NCBI GenBank assembly: GCA_902806575.1
Contig: CADCXD010000018.1
Span: 3,162,001 to 3,226,000 of the forward strand
Direction of reading: 5' to 3'
DNA: 64,000 bases
DNA from: Jackrogersella multiformis
Lineage: Eukaryota; Ascomycota; Sordariomycetes; Xylariales; Hypoxylaceae
Numbering within the stretch: position 1 is the stretch's first letter; each line of letters opens with the position of its first letter. The notes beneath the pieces were generated by a model. It was not told the DNA's origin. It was given only the letters and a program-made list of their open reading frames with translations, and searched no databases. The position numbers and the translations under genes were made by a program. Shown one piece after another: positions 50,399 through 60,134 of the stretch.

Positions 50399-51493
50399 AT
50401 GATTTCCAACCCTAAAATGTCCAATCACAGAGATCTTCGCATGCCAGTTCACCATCTTGGAGCCAGACCGGAGGATATAAGTCAAGATCAGAACCTTTCG
50501 CCACTGTCATTAACCCCTGCCGAGTTGCCACAGCCGTATTCCCACCAACTTCTTGGGGCAAGAGCACATCTATTTCGCAACCCCTATTCTATTATGGGTG
50601 AACATAATTGTACATATCCTCAAGAAGTTTAGACTCCTTCAATTAAGAGATAAGCACCGATTCATCTAATGCATGTTGCGGAAATTTTAGATCCCGATGT
50701 GTCCCGCCAAACAGAAGAGCTCGCAATCAATTCTCTCTCGAACTTTGGCATATCCCATGACCGGAACAATCTTACCATTGATGGCGTCACTGCAGGCCAC
50801 CGGTTAGATGAGTCAACAACTCTAAGCCTTGACTTAGCTAGAAGCCTTCACGGCCACCAAGAGTCGCCCACGGACAGCAACGTACTTGCAAATTCCGACA
50901 GACCCGTCATGGACCAGACTCGTCGCTCGTCAGAGGTCATCGGCGAGTCATCTTTGCCAATTCGACGATGGCTCTCCTATTTTATCCCCAAGATACGCAT
51001 CCCCCAAGCAATGTCATCTTCGTGGAGGCGCTTGTGCTTGCTATTGGGCACTAGGGCGACGGTGCGCTTCATTGTCGTTATCTTCAGTCACTTCATAGGT
51101 GCAGCTACTGCTTTTTCGGTTAACATAGCACCCGAGCGCCCGGGCGATGCTTTGCCATCACTTGGCGACGATGGCTACCCAATCATGGTAGCACAGGTTG
51201 CCGCGTCGATGCTGTCTCCATTGTTGTTCGGCATCGTGTCGACTAGAGAGGCCTCAGCCCCGCTTCGACAGAAGATAGTTTCCTTTTATTACTTCTTACT
51301 TATGGCTGGAGTCCTTATGTCGTTCGTGTCTCTCCTTCTCTACTTGTTCTGGCCCTCGGGGTACCGGGTCACTAATCTAACCATTATGGCGAGCCTGATG
51401 TTTGCTGTCCTCGGAGGCTGGCAGTTCTTAGAGAAGTGCTGGAAAGAGGAGGCGGAGAGTGAGCACGTTGAGTTGGGCTTACGACAAGCTTGA
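50399..51493 (+). CDS. Orphan four-TM membrane protein
   Basis: Two exons, 50399-50597 and 50691-51493, with a 93-nt intron (GTGAAC donor, CTAAT branch-like, TTTTAG acceptor); 333 aa in an intact frame. The first ~185 residues are hydrophilic, Ser/His/Asn-rich and probably disordered. Hydrophobic helices fall at about 191-210, 231-249, 262-287 and 294-311, followed by a charged Glu-rich tail (KCWKEEAESEHVELGLRQA). The first exon ATG (50399) or the one at 50417 could serve as the start; both are in frame. I recognise no family; such lineage-specific membrane proteins are common in filamentous fungi. The splice is supported only by frame and signals. Confidence 0.6.
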
Positions 51494-51810
51494 CGTGACA
51501 AAGTACTGTACTGTTCATTTCATATCGTTGGATCATTCTCTTTTTTTTATACGGGACATCGATATAGGATATGATCTTGGGGGTCGTATGTCACGGACCA
51601 TAGCAAGGGAGTTAAAGGATATAGATATGGACACTCACTAGTTTCTGGTTGGGCTTGGTAAATTAGTTAAGTATGTATGATGAGGTATGTTTTAGATGTC
51701 GACGTGGTAGAAGGTACACATGGATCAATGTGATATTTTAACTACCTACCAAGTTATTACGAATACAATGTCACTAACTTAAGCCTAATACTGTACCCTG
51801 TATAAAAGAT

Positions 51811-51947
51811 ACTAGCACTGGCTTTTGACGCCTTCCCGTGCCTTCGGCACTGCGCTTTAATTAAGAAAACGGGCAGCGATAAGGTTAAAACGATACTTCG
51901 AAGCGCAGTGCCGAAGGCACGAGGAGGCGTCATAAGCTAGTGCTAGT
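51811..51947. repeat. Long imperfect fold-back (47-bp arms)
   Basis: Arms 51811-51857 and 51901-51947 pair at 43 of 47 positions around a 43-nt spacer. Each arm itself contains a small hairpin, GTGCCTTCGGCAC. The arms are GC-rich in AT-rich surroundings. It may be a MITE-like or fold-back element or a transcribed hairpin; no target duplication is evident. Confidence 0.85.
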
Positions 51948-52560
51948 ACGTAAATCTTATTGTCATTTAAGAGGCGTCGACTTCCCATGCTACTTTCAAT
52001 CATATCGTCGCACCTTTATTGACTTAGTCTTGCTAAAAGTTTGGCGTCGATCGACTTATCGGCTCTACGGAGTACTACGTAATATGTACCTAGGTATGTA
52101 CATCATTTAAGGCGGAAACACTATGGTTTCATTATAAACTTAAGGTTGCTTACGGCACTAAGATTTAATTGGATAACGGCTTGTAATATTACTTAATTAA
52201 GTAATATGTCGTGTTGTAAGGTGGAATTGTTAGGATGGATTATGTACTTAGGTAATTGAGTAACTTTAACGAGATAACTGTTAGCAGGTATGTGGCTTTG
52301 TGGCTTTGTGGCTTTGTGTGGCTGCGGGCCACTCTGGAAGAGCCTGGAAGGAGTGTATGTATAAAGGAGTAGCTCTGAGAATAGCTGTAATTTCAGGTAG
52401 CAGTACATAAATAGTACATCGCATCGTTCTGCCCATTTCCTTATAGCCCGAATGCCAACAATAACACTATTAATATTATGAGATAATAAGTTAAAATGGT
52501 TATTCTAGTTTAAGAATGATCATCTTCGTTATTCCTGAAAAGGAATGCTTTAATAATACC

Positions 52561-52583
52561 ATGTGGATCTTATGGATCCACAT
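52561..52583. repeat. Small perfect hairpin
   Basis: Nine-base arms (ATGTGGATC / GATCCACAT) around a 5-nt loop in non-coding DNA. Function unknown; possibly chance or a terminator-like hairpin. Confidence 0.7.
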
Positions 52584-53291
52584 AATAAGTACCTTAATAC
52601 TTATGTAATATTAGGTATTATGATTAAATGTCCGAGTTTATCGATGGTTATTGTATCGATATGGTTTTTTCCTCCGGTATACCCGATTAGGAAATTCATT
52701 CGTCGCGATTGCTAAACAACTAACGTACACGTGTACATAGCCTCTCAGCCTCAGAACGTACTAAACCTTTGTATAAACATTATATAATCTCTGACTATAC
52801 CAAATATGGTGAAGAAGTATGGATACCAAGTTTTATAATACAAGTTCCATAGTAAAATTTGTACCTTTTCCTCCTGATGGTGTTCAATTAAGGTTTACAT
52901 CGTTTACCACCTCGCACGTTATGGAGGACCTATGTACCAGTAGGGTACAGTAAAGGAGATACCTTTTTCACGATGAACACCTTAGGCAACGGCGACGACT
53001 AGGGGTGGCTCCAGTGACTGTACAAGGCAGGAGGACTACTAATGGGCTAGCCCCCCCCCCTTTCTACTGCTACAGCAGCAGCGACGACAATAAGGTCAGA
53101 AAGGGGGTTTCGGGGGTGACAGTAAGGCATGCGATAGCTGTAACCTTGGTAGGCAAGACAAGGTACATATGTTTACTATGGTGCTTGTACTGTAAAATTA
53201 CCTAAGTATCTCCACTCCTTAACCATATTAGGTATAGCCTCTAACTATACAGTTATAATACACTTATACAGTGGTTTAGTACGTTCCGCCC

Positions 53292-53423
53292 AGCCTTTAT
53301 AAGTTATTAACGTTTACATATTTACTTTTAAATAGCTTAATATATATTTAAATCTTTCTATAACAAGTCTTTCGCGCGGGAGCTATTTAAGTAGGTATAT
53401 GAACGTTAATAGCTTATAAAGGC
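53292..53423. repeat. Diverged inverted repeat (~45-bp arms)
   Basis: Arms of about 45 bases at 53292-53337 and 53381-53423 share GCCTTTATAAG, TATTAACGTT and TTAAATAGCT blocks in inverted orientation, with a spacer of about 43 nt. Many differences are transitions. Probably a decayed MITE-like element. Confidence 0.7.
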
Positions 53424-53600
53424 GGTAAAATTCGGATTATTATGGTGCCCCGGGGGGTACCCTCCGGTTTAGGTTCATATTTAATCATCAATAATTACTA
53501 AATATGGTCATTACCTTATCAATAAAAGTTTGTGATTTAACCCGAGGTAGAAATAGAAAAGAGATAACGCCTAGTAAATCCTACTTTTCATTCACATAGT

Positions 53601-55015
53601 TCAAGCCTGGGAGGCACGCCTCCTTTTTGTACCCCTTTCCTTGGCGTGTTGTGGAGTTCGAGTTCTTTTCCGACCCCGTCTTTGGTCCTGACTGCCAATA
53701 TCATCACTCTCTGTCGTGAAGCTATGCTGGATTCCCGTACTTTCTGTGGTCTCTGTTCTGAAACTCAATAGTAACGGGTTTACGTCTTCAGTATCGAAGT
53801 CTGAGACCTATAAATTATGTCATTAGGAGTGGATTAGACTGGCACCAGCTGCAGTGTAATATTCATTTACCTTTTTCAAAGACTGAGACCGAGTTTCTTC
53901 CTCGACGTTGTCAGACTGTTCCTTGGCCCTCAGGATTTCCTTCGCTAGAGGATCATATTTCCATTGTGGTCGGTGGTCGTTCCCTGCAAGAATACACAAG
54001 AACCAGACAGCCAAATTTATCGTCAGCTCCTTATAATTGTCCCCGGCACTATGATTTCCCCAGGGAATTGCTTTATATTCTAGAACCCCCTTGTAGTGTA
54101 GTTGTTCAATCAAATTCTTCTCCATGTTAGCTTCTACACTACCAGTCTAGCCCGCAGCCGAAAGAGATTTACCTTATAGTCGCGGTTCGACGAGACGGAC
54201 ACAGGTCGGACACGGACAGCAAGTACCTCCCTACTAGTAATTAGGAAGCCGTACCTGGCCTCGTATTTGACACAGTAGTTGAATATCTGTATCAATGGTG
54301 CAGAATCCCTGTCTTTGGCCATTTTCTGACGCCACTCTCCTGTCTGATCGACTAACTCGCCGCTCTGAAGCTTACGGCTAGTCCACCGGCATCCGGGCTT
54401 AATTTCGTTAGGTAACAAATTACTTTGCTTCTCTGTGTGGTCTAATGTTGACCTTTTGCTTGACAAAAGAGCTTGACAATCGGAAGATATCGCCCCTCCA
54501 TCTGGATTTGGTCTTGATGTAGCTCTTGCATTCCTCGAATGTGTTCTGACCTTGCACTTTCTCTTTGGAGGAATTCGCGGTGGATCTTCTGGATCTTCTG
54601 GTCTACTCTCTGTCGAGCCGCTTTTCGGTGTCTTGGTGCGACTAACCGAGACCAATATGACAGGACTGAAGACATCCTCCACGGCTCTGAGCGCTGTTTG
54701 TACCATAGGCCGCGTCCATCTATGATATATGTTGGAAGTAGTGTCTTCGCCATTGTCGATGCATTCTGCGCGTGGATCAAGCTTAGGAGCAGGATATTGG
54801 AGGCTTCTATCACCGTGCTGCAATTCCTTCATTAGTTTACCTCCGAATATAGTCTCTAGAGACTCGAAGTTGAAGTCTTCCCATGGTACCACTTTCTTCG
54901 GCACAAGGAACTTTGTGGCATTGGTAAGCGTTGTGGTGAAGTCGTTGATGTATTTTAGGTCTGGATTCTTAGCGGTCAAATACTCGAAATTCGATTCAGC
55001 CGGATCGTGAGACAT
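53601..55015 (-). CDS. Accessory protein, possible PD-(D/E)XK-like fold
   Basis: Three exons, 55015-54173, 54119-53871 and 53807-53601, with introns of about 53 and 63 nt; about 432 aa. The first acceptor could lie 3 nt further on (431 aa). The N-terminal half is mixed, with a Pro/Arg-rich low-complexity linker. The middle carries NEIKPGCRW (Glu204-x-Lys206), and later comes QIFNYCVKYEARYGFLITSREVL. An ExK strand followed by a Gln/Tyr/Cys helix and a strand resembles fungal PD-(D/E)XK nuclease-like proteins (PDDEXK_12 type), but I cannot confirm the upstream aspartate, so this is tentative. The last exon is Arg/Lys/Thr-rich (RRGRKRTRTP and KRRRA), suggesting nuclear targeting. It diverges from the Fta2-like gene across 603 bp. 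Confidence 0.6.
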
Positions 55016-55618
55016 TTGTAGGGGATCGTTCAGACTAGGATCTGCCTAGATTTAGTACTCGAGTAGTCAAATATGCGATCACTTAAAAATCGAGATATTC
55101 CAACGACTTTGTACTCTTCACTAAGCTACCGTAATGGTTCTTATACAACTCAGTTTTATGAAAGAATGAGTCACAAACATATCTGCAAAATCATCCTGGA
55201 GCAAGAGCCGACTCTTTAGGTAGGCTGGACAATGATTAGGGCAATGGGTTGCATTATATGCAATCTTCTAGCATCTGCTCCAACAGAGTAGGATACGTCT
55301 AGGATATTGACATACATATGCACGACGGGATGGTGCAGGAATTTAGAAATTCTGATAGGTCTTTAATCCGTGTCACTCTCCCCGATAGGATGCTCCGTGA
55401 ACTCACGATGGCGGGTTGATAATACCTACACATTAGTCGGCTTTCCCCACTGGGTGGTTGCATTCATTTCCTTAATCTAGGCCAATCTAAGGGGCCGGAA
55501 CTATACCCGAGTCCGCGAGTATTAATATGGCAGATCTTCTATGGCAGATCTTCCATAGTTCTAAATTTCCTACAATAGATACTACCTGTAATTAATCAAA
55601 ATATTAGAAAGAAAAGCG
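55016..55618. promoter_or_regulatory. Divergent promoter of the accessory pair
   Basis: 603 bp between the start codons of the nuclease-like and the kinase-like genes. No ORF of note. A duplicated CAGATCTTC(T/C)ATGG element occurs around 55531-55557, in the part nearest the kinase-like gene. Confidence 0.5.
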
Positions 55619-56529
55619 ATGGCCACGAAAACGGTGCGGGCGAATAGACGATTGTTCTTGTCAGAGGTGTTACCGCCATGTGATGGACCAAAGCTTCATG
55701 CGTTCCCGGACCGCCGACACAAGATTCACTGGATTGAACAGTTGGAGAGGTCATCGGAATCAGAGTATGGCTCACAGGGTTATGTGTTCAGAGTGAGAAT
55801 TAACTCACAAATTTATGCCTTGAAAATTGTAAGTTTATTAATATTCCTATGACCATTATATCGCAGCCATTAAATCTAGAGATATAGTTCAAGTTTTTCA
55901 AACCTTCCGATGCGAAATATGTGTTAAGTCCGCTACGATCCAGATTAGTCAGTGATGAATTAGCGGCATTCCACGTGGACCCTTTCTATGCAGAGTGTCG
56001 TGCATACGGCCGGATCAAAAAGGAGGAAAAAAGCCGGCGATTGAAAACTAGAGTTGGTGCTGAGTGCTATGGGTGGCTTGTACTGAAAAAGAGCGAAGAA
56101 ATGGAGTTGGCCAAAAAGAAATTCGATTTTCAACTATGGGACCTTCCAGAAGATGATGAATATCGACAACAGGCTGAAGGCAGTCCTATTCGTGCAATAG
56201 TGAAAGAGTATATTGAGGGGGAAATGGAGTTCAGCCCCAAGAATTGCAAAGAGATGCTCAAGAAAATCCGCCGGCTTAATAGATGGGGAATCATCCACGG
56301 GGATATCAGAGCGGGAAACTATAAGAATGGGTTACTAGTTGATTTCGGGTCTGCTTGGACAGAGCCTCATTGCATTATGAAAGCTGTACCGAGTGATATG
56401 GCAGATGAGTGGAGGGATGCCGACGTTACAGACTTTTCTTCCATGTTGGAGGAGAAAGGGGTCGGCAAAGACATGAAGGTGTTGCCAAATTTGGAATACC
56501 TCAGGAAGTTAAGGTCATGGAAGCCCTGA
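55619..56529 (+). CDS. Kinase-fold protein resembling the Fta2 (Sim4 complex) family
   Basis: Two exons, 55619-55828 and 55888-56529, with a 59-nt intron; 283 aa. The sequence starts with LPPCDGPKLHAFPDRRHKIHW, typical of Fta2-domain proteins, followed by a glycine-loop-like GSQGYVFRVRI and YALKI (Lys69). The catalytic region reads IIHGDIRAGNY (His207, Asp209) and VDFGSAW (Asp222), so the catalytic and metal-binding residues of a protein-kinase-like fold are present. The protein is short, with no large C-lobe helices after DFG. Fta2 in fission yeast is a kinetochore (Sim4 complex) subunit, but in filamentous fungi such genes form large, variable families with no known kinetochore role. It is divergent from the nuclease-like gene and stops 83 bp before the LTR element. 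The intron removes an in-frame stop. Confidence 0.65.
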
Positions 56530-56606
56530 ACATATCGTCCAACTGATAATTACTTGTATTTGGGAGTTCAACACTACCCGTAAGGGCAGTGTGCTAGGTA
56601 AATGCG

Positions 56607-56611
56607 GATAT
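56607..56611. repeat. Target site duplication GATAT (left)
   Basis: Five bases directly before the left LTR, repeated exactly at 63553-63557 directly after the right LTR. Confidence 0.9.
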
Positions 56612-56924
56612 TGTGACAAGGGCAATAGGGCTTAAAACTGTAGTTCAATTTCGAATTATAATTCTCTATAGTCTTAAGGTCCTTGCCTTCTATCTCTTCT
56701 TGCGAAGTAAGGCGTAATAACCTTTATATATATAATCTGAATATCTCCTTAAGCGCCGTTAGTGCCTTCTTATTCCTATTAATTCATTTTTACATATATT
56801 AATCAAATCTTTTAATTAACCTTATCTAATAACTTTATTTTATAAATTCCAATATATCTCGTATTAACTAACATGTATACATATATTGATCATATTTTAT
56901 TTTATAAAGCTTATTTATATAATA
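56612..56924 (-). repeat. Left LTR (3' LTR of the element), 313 bp
   Basis: Begins TGTGAC and ends AATA, where the right LTR ends GACA; the terminal CA was mutated to TA. It aligns with the right LTR without gaps over 313 bases. The outer ~150 bp next to the single-copy flank are less mutated. Confidence 0.93.
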
Positions 56925-57073
56925 CTAGCTCCTTCTCTCTTAATACTCAACTTTAAACATTTTAAAGGATTATAAAATCACAAGGTTTATCGGTATATTG
57001 CTTATAAAATAACTTAATTACTACCTTTACTCTATCATTAAACATATATTCATAAAGTTCCTAAATCTAATAC

Positions 57074-57170
57074 CTTTTAGCCGGCTAACCTTCTTATTTA
57101 ATAAAATACTTTACTTTACCTTAATTTTCAATAAAATCTATAACTTGTTTCACTTAATAATCTTTAAATT
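57074..57170 (-). pseudogene. Decayed chromodomain of the gypsy element
   Basis: Minus-strand translation reads (with stops) DYQVKQVIDFIEN then KVKYFIK and PAKR, matching the chromodomain pattern in which aromatic Trp codons (TGG) have become stops. Chromodomains target chromoviruses to heterochromatin. Confidence 0.65.
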
Positions 57171-57929
57171 TTATCAAGATTACCTTACGTAAAACCTGGT
57201 TAAGATTAAGGAATTCCTGATTATTAACGTAATAAAGTTCGATAAATAAGACATAAAATAAATTATATATTTTCTAATTTTTAGGTAAAGTAAGTTTTAT
57301 CGCTATAAAAGAAATTACTTATTAGATCTTAAAAAATCTTAAAATTTTTTTATCTAATTTCTTAATAAGGCGTTTTATCTTAATATTTTTTACATTAAAT
57401 ATTATAAGTTATTTCTTTTAAAAGGTTAGTATATCCTTTCGTCGTTTATTTACTTATTCCTTTATCCATTAACGGCTTCGTTTTAAATATTTCTATACTT
57501 TTTAATATATTTCTATCATTTAATATATATATAATTTACTTCTTAAATTACGTAAAATACCTGTAAGGGGGTTATAAGCGGCTAAATAATAACTATAATT
57601 AATATAAAAAAGTATAAGTTATATTAATAATAAGGCAATATTATTATAAGCAAATTTAATTATTATAAAAAGGTCTTTTTAATTATTTATTTTATAATTA
57701 ACGAAGGCCTTAAGATAAACCTTTAAGATTTAATTAAGATATTTTATTTAACCGTCGGTTTATAAGTAAAACGTAATACTTATACGGGATTTAATTTTTA
57801 CTAATTTAAAGAAGTTTTTTTAAATATAAAAAATAAACTTAAAATCTTTATTAAAAATAATGTTTAATGGTACGCTATATAATCTCTAATATTATTTAAT
57901 AAAAATTTTAATCAGATTATTAAACTTCT

Positions 57930-58170
57930 TTTCTTTTACTTTAAAAGGGATAAAGTAAGCCATTTTTAAGAATGGATTTATTATTACCTAAATAAAATCA
58001 TAACCGTTCGATAAAGGAAAGTTTATAATAAAATCCATTACTATTATTAGCTAAAGTTTATAGTGTAATTTTATCGGTTGGAAATATTTATATAAGGTAT
58101 AATAAAAGATCTTATTTTATTAGCATTTTAAATAACCTCGTACGTAATCTCGGATAATATTTTTAATATT
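57930..58170 (-). pseudogene. Decayed integrase core of the gypsy element
   Basis: Minus-strand translation preserves MDFIINFPLSNGYD, with a TAG where Trp or Gln is expected, then INPFLKMAYFIPFK. This is the gypsy integrase segment around the first catalytic aspartate. A Cys-rich finger remnant (DYVRGYLKC) precedes it. Several in-frame stops. Confidence 0.85.
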
Positions 58171-59339
58171 TAATTATTAAAAATTTTAAATAATTAGTTT
58201 TAAGGTTTTATTTATTCTTATATATCCGGTAATAAAAGTATTATATTTAAAGGAAATAACTTCTTTTTAAAGTTTTATAAGTATTTAAAACTTACCTTTT
58301 CGGTATAAGAGATCATTTTAAAGGATAACGTTTTTAAAAAGATTTATAGTTTGCGTAATATATTTTAGGTCGTTAATAATTACTTTTCTTAGTTTTTTTA
58401 TAAAGTTAAAAGCTTAACTAAGGATAATAAGGTTATATAATCTTCTTAATATAATAAGGACGGCTATTAAAAAGGTAAATAAAGTTTTTTAAGAATGTAA
58501 AAAATGTTTATTTTATAAGACCGATTTTATAAGTTAGTCTTTAATTTTCCTTTTTTTAGGTCGATGTTATGGTAGTTTAAAGAAAATATTAACTTTATTA
58601 TTTTATTTTTTTAGTCGGTAATTAATAATAAATTAATATAATAATAATTCTTATATTTATTAAGCTTAACGTTAATTTAAAACTTTAACCGTTATAAAGT
58701 AGGCTAAATTTTAATAGTTAAAGTAAACTTTAATTTAATATTTAATATTTTTTAAGTATTAATATTATTTTCCGAAAAAATTTATTATAATTAATAATTC
58801 CTTATTATAATTAATAATTCCTTATTATAAATTTTATAATTTATTTTTGTTAATGTAAATTTATAAGAATAATAAACCATTAATTTAAATTTACCTTATT
58901 TGTTTTTTTAAAAAAAAACAGCGTTAATAATATAATTTAATATATCGACTTTAATATAAGTTTATTTTAAGGGATTAAAATATACCATAATAAGAACCTA
59001 AATAAACCGGGATTTAAATTCTTTAAAAGATTTATTTATTTCCTTGATCTATTTTTAGTCCTTTTTATCTTCTTTATTTACGTTAATAATCGGTTTTATT
59101 ATTTTCGAGAATTTCTTTATAAATTATTAATAAAAATTTATAAAATCGATAAATTATTAAGATTTTTTAAGGGATTTAAATACTTCCTAATTATTAATAT
59201 AATCAATTTTATTTTAAGCCATTAAAATGCTATTTATTTCGATAATATATTTTAAAAAATCTATTTTTTATATTTTTTAAAAACATTTTTATAGGTTAAT
59301 CGTTAAATAATATTTTATAAATTTTTTTAAAACTTTTTT

Positions 59340-60134
59340 AACAATCTTATTGTATTTTTTTATCGTATTTATATAAATAAGAAGATTATTTAAATATATT
59401 AAAAGGCCTAAATTAATAAGATCTTAGAAAATATTATTTATTATTAATTAAAAAATCGTAAAAGCATTAATTAATCTAAATAATATTATTAAATATTTAA
59501 AAAGGCCATACTTATAACGGAATATTATTTTCTACTTATTCTTTTCCTTAATTTTAATCAAATAAAATCCTAACTTAAAATCGATCTTTATAAACTATTT
59601 CGTAATTTTAAAGTAAGTTTATAATTTTAATATTAACGGTATAAGATAACGAATAAGGATAATAATATTATTTAAACTTTAATAATTAACTACTAACTTA
59701 AGAGAGTTTTAAGGATTAAGTTTATTAATAAATATTATAAGTATTATATAAAACGAGGTTAATTTCTAGATTCGGCTATTATTAATTATTTTATTTAATT
59801 ATAATTTAAATATATTAAGTTTTTTTTCGTTTATAGCGTAAAAAGGTCCTTAAAAAGATATTTTTTCTTTTTAAAGATCGATAAAATAATCTTAAAGTTA
59901 ATAATTTAGAAAGCGTTATCTTATTTTTTTAATTATAATGTATATAAATTTATAAAATTCCTTAAAAATATTCCTTAACGCTTTATTTACTTTAATATTC
60001 TTTATTATTATTATATTAGTTAACTTTTTAAGGTTAAATAAGGTTAAATTAATATAATATTTCCGATAATAAAAAGAATTAAATTTAATCTTTTTAAGAT
60101 CTAAAAAGAAATTTACGAGCTTATAAATTTTCAT
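59340..60134 (-). pseudogene. Decayed reverse transcriptase of the gypsy element
   Basis: Minus-strand translation shows the linker with DYFIDL and GPFYAINEKK, then YGLFKYLIILFRLINAF, and the catalytic motif read as YLNNLLIYIN where YLDDILIYS is normal; both catalytic aspartates have changed to Asn by G-to-A. Order and spacing are those of Ty3/gypsy RT. A 72-codon open stretch at 59916-60134 is only a fragment of it, not a gene. Confidence 0.88.

Larger units (their letters stand above)
51494..53600. other. 2.1-kb AT-rich intergenic region with fold-back sequences
   Basis: No gene supported. It contains three inverted repeats (listed separately), one TACCTAGGTA decamer (52087) and a short GC-rich island (about 52985-53165) with a poly-C run that differs from its flanks. 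The texture suggests old transposon debris. Confidence 0.5.

Noticed and set aside
59916..60134. 72-codon ORF as an independent gene
   Set aside because: It is an AT-rich fragment of the decayed gypsy RT region.
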